Below the pieces are notes generated by a model. That model was not told the origin of the DNA. It did not search any database and saw nothing but the letters and a program-made list of their open reading frames with translations. Of a DNA stretch of 64,000 nucleotides, positions 50,379 through 57,078 are shown one piece after another. Location of the stretch: the NCBI GenBank assembly GCA_027485645.1, contig JAIXQR010000007.1, positions 682,001 to 746,000 on the forward strand. Direction: 5' to 3'. A program made the position numbers and the translations under genes. The first letter of the stretch is position 1. Every line of letters begins with the position of its first letter. The DNA is from a bacterium (GTDB taxonomy: Bacteria; Armatimonadota; Fimbriimonadia; Fimbriimonadales; Fimbriimonadaceae).

Positions 50379-50390
50379 GGCGCCCTGTTT
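50364..50390 (+). terminator. Terminator of the 48-aa gene
   Basis: A perfect 10-bp stem AAACAGGGCG (50364-50373) / CGCCCTGTTT (50381-50390) with T's in the 3' arm; the stem overlaps the stop codon. Confidence 0.75.
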
Positions 50391-50410
50391 CTAGGTTCGA
50401 ACCTTGGAGA

Positions 50411-51160
50411 TTAAAGCGCAGCTAGGTGCTTTTTGGCAAGATGCGCAATCGCATTGGCCTGATCGAGCTTGTTAACGACCCTACGAGCATTTACAAAGTC
50501 CGTCTTCTCGGTGTTGACATAATCCGCGAGCTTTCGTCCCGTGAATCCGCCCGTCTTCATTCCGTGGACCAGTACGAACAGTGCAATTTCTGGCTCTAGA
50601 GCTAATTCAGGATTATCCACCAAACTGACATTCAGAATTTCCGCGTACTTTTGGTAGTTAGTTTTCCAAGTCAACTGGACGTAGCCGCGGCCGTAGTAAG
50701 GGAAATATGGCTTCGTCCGCAAGTGGGCCTCTTGTCCGCTTCCCAAGAAAAATGCCTCTTCAACCGGCTTGTAGGTGTGAGCCGTCTCCCATTGGACTGT
50801 AGCAAGAACGTAAGCGATCTGCGTCGGCAACGACAAACCTTGAGCTTTGCACTCTTGGATGATCGCTTTTATCGTTCCTTCCTTCGTCGCAAAATCGTGA
50901 TTCCCTTTGTTGGCGATTTCATCAAGGTTCTCTTGGAGCAACCTGATTCCGCCTGGTCCAATCAAGTCTGGATTCCCTTGAAAAACATCGGTCTTAAACT
51001 CTGCCCAGCCGGTTTTAGTCCGGACTCCAAGTAATCCGTCAATCGGCCCAACCGGGTAACCCAAAGTGCTTAAAGCCTTTTGCAACTCCTCAACCTGACT
51101 TTTTGACAGTTGGTCAAGTTCAACAACTTCCGTGATTTTGATGAGCTGTGTGAGCTTCAT
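50411..51160 (-). CDS. Peptidoglycan-binding GH19-type lysozyme/endolysin
   Basis: 249 aa from ATG 51160. An N-terminal peptidoglycan-binding type 1 domain (LSKSQVEELQKALSTLGYPV ... DGLLGVRTKTGWAEF) and a C-terminal GH19 chitinase/lysozyme domain with catalytic Glu in VQWETAHTYKPVEEAFFLG and the signature YYGRGYVQLTWKTNY. No signal peptide, as in phage endolysins. The promoter region upstream is AT-rich. Probably acquired from a phage, but no other phage gene is present. The start is fixed by the promoter 7 nt upstream; the frame is open 14 codons further. Confidence 0.88.
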   Translation of the reverse strand: MKLTQLIKITEVVELDQLSKSQVEELQKALSTLGYPVGPIDGLLGVRTKTGWAEFKTDVFQGNPDLIGPGGIRLLQENLDEIANKGNHDFATKEGTIKAIIQECKAQGLSLPTQIAYVLATVQWETAHTYKPVEEAFFLGSGQEAHLRTKPYFPYYGRGYVQLTWKTNYQKYAEILNVSLVDNPELALEPEIALFVLVHGMKTGGFTGRKLADYVNTEKTDFVNARRVVNKLDQANAIAHLAKKHLAAL

Positions 51161-51166
51161 GCCAAG

Positions 51167-51195
51167 AGTATAAAGGAACATCTTTTTGATGTCAA
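51167..51195 (-). promoter_or_regulatory. Near-consensus sigma-70 promoter, leaderless start
   Basis: On the minus strand TTGACA (51195-51190), exactly 17 nt, TATACT (51172-51167), then six bases and ATG 51160. A textbook -35/-10 pair; transcription should begin at or within one or two bases of the start codon. Confidence 0.8.
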
Positions 51196-51275
51196 TTATC
51201 AAAAATCGTCAATATTTATAATATTTTATTGTATTAACTTAACACTATCAAAACACATGTCACCAGTAGCACACG

Positions 51276-51671
51276 TCAAAGATTCCGCAAGAGCTTCGCC
51301 GCCGCAGACGCGTTGTGAAACTCCGTTTCCTGCAGCGGAGTTCGACCCGCCGGGTTCTGCGCGTTCGGGTCTGCGCCGCGAGCCAATAGCAATTCCACAA
51401 CCGCCTTCTGGTTCCCATGGGCGGCGGCGTGCAACGCCGTATCGCCCCAATGATCATTCTGGTTTCGATCTTGAATATCCGCGCCCGCATCGAGTAAGGC
51501 CTCGACAACGGCAACGTGCCCCTTCCAAGCCGCGCAATGCAATGGGGTCGAACCGTCAGAATCTCGCACCGACAGCAGGTCCGAGGACTCCGCGAGCAAC
51601 TGGCTAACCGTGGTGACATCCCCATTTTTCGCTGCCTTCAGCATCAACTTCTCCGAACTTGACAACGCCAT
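51276..51671 (-). CDS. Ankyrin-repeat protein
   Basis: 131 aa with three to four ankyrin repeats (LKAAKNGDVTTVSQLLAESS, GSTPLHCAAWKGHVAVVEALLDAGADIQ, GDTALHAAAHGNQKAVVELLLARGADPNA, GRTPLQETEFHN). No signal peptide; cytoplasmic protein-binding module. It is next to the GH19 gene on the same strand (about 75 bp apart), otherwise without partner. Confidence 0.9.
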   Translation of the reverse strand: MALSSSEKLMLKAAKNGDVTTVSQLLAESSDLLSVRDSDGSTPLHCAAWKGHVAVVEALLDAGADIQDRNQNDHWGDTALHAAAHGNQKAVVELLLARGADPNAQNPAGRTPLQETEFHNASAAAKLLRNL

Positions 51672-51770
51672 CGTTCATCGATCGTATCACTTTTGCCTCA
51701 CCAGTCAAAAAAGACGCCATAAACCTGCGAAGTCTCGCTATACTCCGAACACCTCCCGGTGAATTAGACA

Positions 51771-52142
51771 ATGGAACTTGGTGCCTTTTCAGTAAGTTTG
51801 GCCGTGAAAGACCTTGCCGCCTCGATGGCGTTTTACGAGAAACTCGGCTTCTCACAATTCCATGGAGACCCAGCACAAAACTGGGTGATGCTAAAGAATG
51901 GTGACCATGTGATCGGCTTGTTTCAGGGCATGTTCGAAAAGAACATTCTCACCTTCAACCCGGGCTGGAATCAAAATGGAGAATCCACGGGTGAGTTCAC
52001 TGACGTTCGCAAGATCCAACAACAGTTAAAAGCCGACGGACTGTCGATCCTCATGGAAGCCGACGAAACCACCACCGGTCCCGCGAGCTTGGTCCTGGAA
52101 GATCCAGACGGCAACCAAATCCTCCTCGATCAGCACGTCTGA
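51771..52142 (+). CDS. VOC-family glyoxalase-like protein
   Basis: 123 aa. Typical single VOC module pair: [25 protein letters not shown] at the N-terminus, and [13 protein letters not shown] at the C-terminus. It keeps the terminal acidic residue and a [12 protein letters not shown] strand. A GGTGA ribosome-binding site lies 8 nt before the ATG. The substrate is unknown. Confidence 0.88.
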   Translation: MELGAFSVSLAVKDLAASMAFYEKLGFSQFHGDPAQNWVMLKNGDHVIGLFQGMFEKNILTFNPGWNQNGESTGEFTDVRKIQQQLKADGLSILMEADETTTGPASLVLEDPDGNQILLDQHV

Positions 52143-52160
52143 GCTGAACCGATTCTGATG

Positions 52161-52191
52161 ACTTATGCCCGATAGCATGCCGGGCATAAGT
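52161..52191. other. Hairpin between VOC gene and secreted gene
   Basis: An 11-bp perfect stem ACTTATGCCCG (52161-52171) / 52181-52191 around a 9-nt loop. No T-run, so not a standard terminator. Confidence 0.4.
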
Positions 52192-52264
52192 TAAACCTGA
52201 GCGCATTCGCCTAAAAATGGACCTAGCCCGGTTCCACTTCTCCCTTAAATTGTTAAACTTGAAG

Positions 52265-52270
52265 TAGCCT
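52265..52270 (+). promoter_or_regulatory. -10 box TAGCCT, 6 nt before TTG 52277
   Basis: TAGCCT, six bases, TTG of the secreted gene; the in-frame ATG is at 52286. Weak, but fits the general pattern. Confidence 0.3.
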
Positions 52271-52276
52271 TCGGAC

Positions 52277-52912
52277 TTGCTTACCATGTCTAACATTTTC
52301 AAGATTCAAGTCACCTCTGTCGCTACCCTATTCGTTTTTGGTTCGGCGACAATCGCCCTTGCCCAGCCCGCAGATCGCGGCTCGGCTGTCGTCTACCCCA
52401 CCGTCTTCGACCAAAGCGGAACCAAAACCTCCCGCGCGGCCGCCGAAACTGCCCTCAACGACATCCTGAAAAAGGGCGGATTCAAACTCCAAGACAGCCA
52501 AGTCGCCGCTAGAGTCTGGAAGGCGAAGGGCATGCGAACCCCAACCAGCACCCGGCCCCCAAGCACCTCCGACCTCACGGAACTCGGCAAAGCTATCGGC
52601 GTTCGCTACGTCGTCGCCACCACCGTCAGCTTCCACACCCGATCCATTTGGGTCAACCTCGGACCCAAAACCGTCTCGACCTGCTCTTTCGTCACCACCA
52701 TTGTTGATTCAAAAACCGGCAAAGTCGTCCACGAAGCTGACACCGAGGGCCGAAGCGATGAGAAGTCAGACACCCTAAAAGTCGTCGGCTCCCTCCTAGT
52801 GACGCCGCTCGTCTCGGCCGTCAGCGGCGGCCCCAAGACTCCGCACGAAACCCGCGCCGCCCAAATCGCTGCTGCCCGAGCCCTCGAAAAGTTCGTGACG
52901 GTAACGAATTAA
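52277..52912 (+). CDS. Secreted hypothetical protein
   Basis: 211 aa (208 from ATG 52286). A signal peptide (IFKIQVTSVATLFVFGSATIALA, cleavage before QPADRG). The mature domain has alternating strands and helices; the TTVSFHTRSIWVNLGPKTVSTC and IVDSKTGKVVHEADTEGRSDEKSD blocks recall curli-assembly CsgG-like / lipoprotein-type alpha/beta folds, but I cannot assign a family. The start may be TTG 52277 (leaderless) or ATG 52286. Confidence 0.68.
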   Translation: MLTMSNIFKIQVTSVATLFVFGSATIALAQPADRGSAVVYPTVFDQSGTKTSRAAAETALNDILKKGGFKLQDSQVAARVWKAKGMRTPTSTRPPSTSDLTELGKAIGVRYVVATTVSFHTRSIWVNLGPKTVSTCSFVTTIVDSKTGKVVHEADTEGRSDEKSDTLKVVGSLLVTPLVSAVSGGPKTPHETRAAQIAAARALEKFVTVTN

Positions 52913-52921
52913 AGAAGAGAA

Positions 52922-52960
52922 CTTCAAGTCTGGAGTACGTTCGGCACTCCAGACTTGAAG
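52922..52960. terminator. 15-bp hairpin between the secreted gene and vapC remnant
   Basis: A perfect 15-bp stem CTTCAAGTCTGGAGT (52922-52936) / 52946-52960 with a 9-nt loop. No T-run on either side; it could still work as a transcription barrier between convergent genes. Confidence 0.5.
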
Positions 52961-52980
52961 CCCAGTCGTGGCCTTCTCCG

Positions 52981-53373
52981 CTAGTTGATAACCAGCAGAT
53001 CGTGAGGGAGGTATCCCGAAAACACAGGATCGACAGTCACAAGTTTCAAACCACGCTACTGCGCTTGGACAGCCAAGAGACGATCAAATGGATCCCGATG
53101 ATCCTGAGCGGGAAAACCTAAGGTGGCATACGCACTAACGTCATCAAGCGTAACCTCTAGTAAGTTCATCGCTTGCCTTTCGAAAGCAAACAAGTCCTCC
53201 AACGGCATCTCGAGTTTTAGCTTGCCGAGACCAAGTTTTATAGAGATCTCCCAGCACGTCACGATGCTCACAAACACTTGTGCATGAAGATCGTCAATAA
53301 GCGTTCGCGGCTCCCTTCCCAGCCGCAAATCGTTAGTGGCGTACCAAATGAAGACGTGCGTATCTAGCAGAAT
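52981..53373 (-). pseudogene. Decayed VapC-type PIN-domain toxin
   Basis: A full-length PIN toxin can be read from 53373 to 52981, but it is broken twice. (1) The conserved opening ILLDTHVFIWYATND (53373-53329, with the first catalytic Asp) has no ATG, GTG or TTG; the nearest upstream in-frame codon block ends in TGA. (2) A TAG at 53058-53056 interrupts the frame after RDPFDRLLAVQAQ. Beyond it the same frame continues RGLKLVTVDPVFSGYLP to a second TAG at 52983-52981 and includes the last catalytic Asp. The intact piece lacks either the first or the last Asp. The antitoxin gene overlaps its start. Programmed readthrough is possible but unlikely. Confidence 0.8.
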
Positions 53374-53597
53374 CCGGCTCGAGTGTAATCTTCCATCCCA
53401 GGAATAGGATCATCAAACTCGGGCAAAATCCGAACCTTCCCTTCCGCCCAGCCACTCTTCCGCACCGGCTGAACCGCCGCTCCAAGCTTTAAAACGATAA
53501 CTTCGACCCGCTCGCCAACAAGCGCGTCAGGAACAGTCACGGTCCCGCCCTGCCCCACCGTCGTTTCAAATCGGATCGCTTCCACCTCACGAATCAT
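53364..53597 (-). CDS. VapB-type antitoxin (DUF2281-like)
   Basis: 77 aa. An N-terminal strand-helix DNA-binding part (VEAIRFETTVGQGGTVTVPDALVG, then ERVEVIVLK) and a C-terminal toxin-binding tail with the WAEGKVRILPEFDDPIPGMEDY pattern common in small PIN antitoxins. Its stop overlaps the first codons of the vapC remnant, the normal antitoxin-toxin order. It may still repress its own promoter, although the toxin is dead. Confidence 0.82.
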   Translation of the reverse strand: MIREVEAIRFETTVGQGGTVTVPDALVGERVEVIVLKLGAAVQPVRKSGWAEGKVRILPEFDDPIPGMEDYTRAGFC

Positions 53598-53806
53598 ACA
53601 GCAGAATCTCCCTCGCTCCTGGCAAGTCCCAACCCCCGACTCGCCAGCTCCTCCCTCAAAACTCGCAGCGCTTTCGGACCCAACCCATGCAGCTTCTTAA
53701 GCTCCGCTTCCGTGACTCCAACGAGCTCCTCCAAGTGGCAATATCCCGCCGCCGCTAACGCATTCCGAGCCGGCTGCCCAATCCCCTTTAGGTCCTTAAA
53801 CTCCAT
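53594..53806 (-). CDS. Helix-hairpin-helix protein (RNA polymerase alpha-CTD-like)
   Basis: About 70 aa from ATG 53806 (an AAGG ribosome-binding site is close by; a TTG three codons upstream is the other choice). FKDLKGIGQPARNALAAAGYCHLEELVGVTEAELKKLHGLGPKALRVLREELAS contains two HhH-like hairpins and is the fold of the RNA polymerase alpha C-terminal domain; stand-alone proteins of this kind are thought to bind DNA. The stop overlaps the antitoxin ATG (ATGA), so they are co-expressed. Confidence 0.85.
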   Translation of the reverse strand: MEFKDLKGIGQPARNALAAAGYCHLEELVGVTEAELKKLHGLGPKALRVLREELASRGLGLARSEGDSAV

Positions 53807-53835
53807 TACCTTCAAACCAGTGTAAAACCTAACCC

Positions 53836-54318
53836 ATGACCGTCATCGAAGCCGCCAAGCGAAATACCGTCAACACCATGGAGATGTTCCTGCGAAACTT
53901 TTCGCACATCCCCGATGACAAGCTCACCTGGACCCCGAGTCCGACCGCAAAATCCCCGCTCCGAATCGCCGCCCACACCGCCCTCTATGCCGACCGATTC
54001 GCAAAAATGATCCGCGACCAAAAACTCCCCATCCCCGAAAACCTCGAACAGTGGCTAGAAGAAAGAAACCAAGAAGAACAAGCCATAACTACCCGCCAAG
54101 AAATCGAGCCCATCTTCCGAACCGGCACCGACCAAGTGCTCGCCGCCCTCGACTCCCTCACCCCCGAAGATCTCGACTCCGTTCTAGATTCCGGCCAAGG
54201 CTGGACCATGAGCATGCAGCACCTCATCACCCTCCCGGCCCTCCACGCCACCCTCCACACCGGCCAAATCGACTTCCTCCAAACCTGCTGGAACGACCAG
54301 CAGGTTTATGTCGGATAA
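53836..54318 (+). CDS. DinB-like superfamily protein
   Basis: 160 aa. A four-helix DinB fold: VNTMEMFLRNFSHIPDDKLTWTPSPTAKSPLRIAAHTALYADRFAKMI with the first metal His (AAHTALY), and LPALHATLHTGQIDFLQ with the second and third His. The family includes putative thiol-dependent metalloenzymes; the substrate is unknown. Divergent from the HhH gene with 29 bp between. Confidence 0.85.
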   Translation: MTVIEAAKRNTVNTMEMFLRNFSHIPDDKLTWTPSPTAKSPLRIAAHTALYADRFAKMIRDQKLPIPENLEQWLEERNQEEQAITTRQEIEPIFRTGTDQVLAALDSLTPEDLDSVLDSGQGWTMSMQHLITLPALHATLHTGQIDFLQTCWNDQQVYVG

Positions 54319-54324
54319 GTCAGC

Positions 54325-55203
54325 TCAGTAAGGACAGGTACGGGCAAGAACCGCCGCCTGCCCTTCGCTTTCATCCAAGGACCGCAATTCCTGCAAGAAC
54401 GCTCCAAAATGGCGGCTTGGGGCATAGCCCACCTCATCCCAACCGAGTACCGGGCCGTTAACCTGCGGCCTCCGCGCAATCCGAATGTCGTACTTCTGAA
54501 TCAAATCGGCAGAACCAGGGAAAATGCGCTCACAGGTCCCAACCGGATCCGCTTCCCAACCTTCCAACTGCTCCTCCGTAAACGCGTTCGGTCGCAAAGC
54601 ATCGACAATAATCGATTCCGGCTCCCCATCTAGTTCACGCTCCAGCCGCTGAACGGACCGCACGACGCAGTCCAAAACGTCCTCGCGATCAACCCCGCCG
54701 TAAAGCAGCTTCGCGCCATACCGATTCACCCAATCCGACCCCCAAGGCGTCAAATCTGCGGGGCGAACGGACACGTAGCGAAGACCGTTAGCACGTCGGT
54801 GGTACTCGCACAACTCTTCTCCAATGCGCTTAGTAAAGCCGTACTTGTCGTAGTGCCCGTGCCAAGCCTGCGAGCTCAAAAAGACGAACCGCTTGATTCC
54901 GCTGGCTTTGGCTGCCTGCAGCGACCAGAACAATCCATCGACGTTCAGTCGCCAAAAGTCGATCTCCGTCTTTTGCTGCCAATGAATGCCGTGCCAAGCC
55001 GGCAGGTGAATTATCGCGTCACACCCTTCGACGGCCTTCTCCATCCCAAACCCCTGCTGAATATCAACCTGATGAAATGGGAGCTCGGAAGGCTGAACCG
55101 GTTGCGAAAGGTCCGTAAGAACCAACTCGTGACCAAGAACTTGGAGCTTCGGAATGAGCCCGCTACCGATGTTGCCGTTGCACGCTGTGACCAAAATGCG
55201 CAT
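54325..55203 (-). CDS. NAD-dependent epimerase/dehydratase family protein
   Basis: 292 aa SDR-extended fold. Rossmann N-terminus MRILVTACNGNIGSGLIPKL (atypical G-x-x-G-x-x-G, here CNGNIGSG), HVDIQQG-type strand region, catalytic Tyr-x-x-x-Lys YDKYGFTK and the VSVRPADLTPWGSDW specificity region. Probably acts on a nucleotide sugar or a small carbonyl compound. A GATAAT box ends 5 nt before the ATG. Stands alone. Confidence 0.87.
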   Translation of the reverse strand: MRILVTACNGNIGSGLIPKLQVLGHELVLTDLSQPVQPSELPFHQVDIQQGFGMEKAVEGCDAIIHLPAWHGIHWQQKTEIDFWRLNVDGLFWSLQAAKASGIKRFVFLSSQAWHGHYDKYGFTKRIGEELCEYHRRANGLRYVSVRPADLTPWGSDWVNRYGAKLLYGGVDREDVLDCVVRSVQRLERELDGEPESIIVDALRPNAFTEEQLEGWEADPVGTCERIFPGSADLIQKYDIRIARRPQVNGPVLGWDEVGYAPSRHFGAFLQELRSLDESEGQAAVLARTCPY

Positions 55204-55278
55204 GCGGAATTATCTCCCAAGACACGCCCATCGATGTGCTTGGCGAAAAGCCTATGACGGATAATCCAAGAACCAGAA

Positions 55279-56001
55279 ATGTCCACGCCCCAAGAACTCC
55301 CAGCCGAAATTTCCTTCGAAGCGTGGATTAGCCACATCTTCGACCACGACGATCCGGATTGGCATTGGAAGGCGGACGCGCCGTCTTGGGACGAAGCATC
55401 TAACCGAGCCATCGCCCTCAACCACCTCGACCGTCTATTCTCCGAACCAGCGTTTCTAATAGAACGCTTTACTCCAAACCAAATTGGCACAGGACTCGCC
55501 TTCCTAGTAAACGGCGCGCTCTCTCAGTACGGTTTCGTGTTTCTTGACTACAGGCTTTCGATCGACCAACGAACCCGTTGCCTCCGAAACATCGCGACCG
55601 TTTACGAATCTGTTTTCACCAAAATATGCTCGAACATGAAGCAGCACGGTCGCAGTTCTTCACCGCCCGAACTCAAGATCGTCGACGGAATTTGCTTCAT
55701 GTTCTGGGACGTCTTTGGATTGTACGGCCGAACGCGAAGCGACAGGCGCGATGAACCGAATATCAAAGAGAACTGGAACGACAATTGCCAGATCGAGGCC
55801 GCCTGCCTCGACGCGATGGAACGCACCCTCGCCATCGACCACCTCTCGTGCCAAGAAGCCGCCCTCCATGGCCTCGGTCACTGGCAAATGTACTACCCCG
55901 ACCGCGTCGTCCCCATCATCGACCGCTACCTGGCCAGCGACATCACCAAACCCGAACTAGCCCAATACGCCCAAAACGCCCGCCGCGGCGAGATCCTCTA
56001 A
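55279..56001 (+). CDS. Hypothetical cytoplasmic protein
   Basis: 240 aa, unrecognised. Acidic, Trp-rich N-terminal (EISFEAWISHIFDHDDPDWHWKADAPSWDE) and a helical core (IALNHLDRLF, TRCLRNIATVYESVF, AACLDAMERTLAI); AALHGLGHWQMYYPDR near the C-terminus. It could be an immunity-type or HEAT-like protein. The 3' end overlaps the DUF6265 gene by 4 bp (convergent). Confidence 0.7.
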   Translation: MSTPQELPAEISFEAWISHIFDHDDPDWHWKADAPSWDEASNRAIALNHLDRLFSEPAFLIERFTPNQIGTGLAFLVNGALSQYGFVFLDYRLSIDQRTRCLRNIATVYESVFTKICSNMKQHGRSSSPPELKIVDGICFMFWDVFGLYGRTRSDRRDEPNIKENWNDNCQIEAACLDAMERTLAIDHLSCQEAALHGLGHWQMYYPDRVVPIIDRYLASDITKPELAQYAQNARRGEIL

Positions 56002-56915
56002 CGCTCGCGCTTAAACTCAAACCGACGCGGCGTTCCGCCTTTCAAAAACCCGATCGTCGCCGTCAACCCACCCTCGGCCGATAGCTCATAAATAATCCGC
56101 TTCGGATAGTCGTGCCGCGGGTTGTCAAACACCGCGCGGTTCGCGCTTAACTCCGTCAAAACAAACTCCGTCCCCGCCGCACCCCCGGGCTGCGCAATGT
56201 AAACCAGCCCGCCGTCCCGCTCAATAATCCGCAAAAACTCAAACGCCGACATCTTGTCTCGCGAAACCGTTCGAGACGTGGCCAGCATCGCGCCTCCCTT
56301 CGGCGCGCTCCATCGCTCTTCAAAGGAGATCGCGCCGTTCGTCCCCCGCGTCCCCACCCACGCCCCGGCCAGCCAAGCCAGGTCCCCAATCACCGCCCGC
56401 GCCGGCACCGGCATCGGAATATCCTGCGCGTGCCGATAAAGCCCCGTCGAGGTGTATTCCGTCGGCGACCCCAGGTTCGACCGAACCATCAATCCGTCCT
56501 TCGTCACCCGAAACTCTCGCCGAATCAACCCGACCGGCGCCGCGCCCTTGGCCCGAACAAAGTCGACCTCATAAGAAAAAGCCCCGTCCTTCCAAGCCCC
56601 CCGATACCGCGCTACTTCCCCCTCCGAGCTTCCCGGAACTTCGGTTACAGAGCCATCCAAAGCAACCCGAACTTCTCGACGCTGGCCGCCATGCCCGCTA
56701 GCCAAGATCATCGCCATGCCCTCTGTTCGGAACGCAAACTTCGATCCCATTGGTGGCGACAATTGCTCGTCCGTCCTCCCTACCGTGCGGTCTTCCACGA
56801 AAATCCATTCGCCATCCAGGGCCCGAAGTTCGGCCTGAGCAGACATCTCCGGCTTGGCAAGACCCATTGAACTTATGGCCACAAAGACCGCCGCGATTGA
56901 TCCGACAATTGCCAT
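55998..56915 (-). CDS. Secreted DUF6265 family protein
   Basis: About 305 aa from ATG 56915 (MAIVGSIAAVFVAISSMGLA, signal peptide), preferred over the GTG 12 codons upstream, which has no such signal. The N-terminal part ELRALDGEWIFVEDRTVGRT is lipocalin-like (TIGR03067-type). The C-terminal 140 residues (LAWLAGAWVGTRGTNGAISFEERWSAPKGGAMLA, RIIERDGGLVYIAQPGG, AVFDNPRHDYPKRIIYE) match DUF6265, a single-barrel secreted family with no known reaction. The fusion of two lipocalin-like modules is notable. Confidence 0.82.
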   Translation of the reverse strand: MAIVGSIAAVFVAISSMGLAKPEMSAQAELRALDGEWIFVEDRTVGRTDEQLSPPMGSKFAFRTEGMAMILASGHGGQRREVRVALDGSVTEVPGSSEGEVARYRGAWKDGAFSYEVDFVRAKGAAPVGLIRREFRVTKDGLMVRSNLGSPTEYTSTGLYRHAQDIPMPVPARAVIGDLAWLAGAWVGTRGTNGAISFEERWSAPKGGAMLATSRTVSRDKMSAFEFLRIIERDGGLVYIAQPGGAAGTEFVLTELSANRAVFDNPRHDYPKRIIYELSAEGGLTATIGFLKGGTPRRFEFKRER

Positions 56916-57078
56916 TTCTTTTACAACAATACTTGCCCGTGCGGTCCCCACGCCTCGGACCTCGCTAAGATCGCATTGAAGGCTCCCAGGCCGTCCAACC
57001 TATAACCCCGACGGGTAGAAGAGGTGTGTACAATAGCCAAAACCCATTTGTCTAAGGAAAGGAAACCCAAATCCTCCA

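Noticed and set aside
50411-51671. Prophage remnant
   Set aside because: Only the lysozyme looks phage-like; no integrase, structural genes, holin or attachment-site repeats.
52981-53373. Amber reassignment or selenocysteine-like readthrough in vapC
   Set aside because: TAG ends other genes normally here, and the toxin also lacks a start codon; decay explains both.
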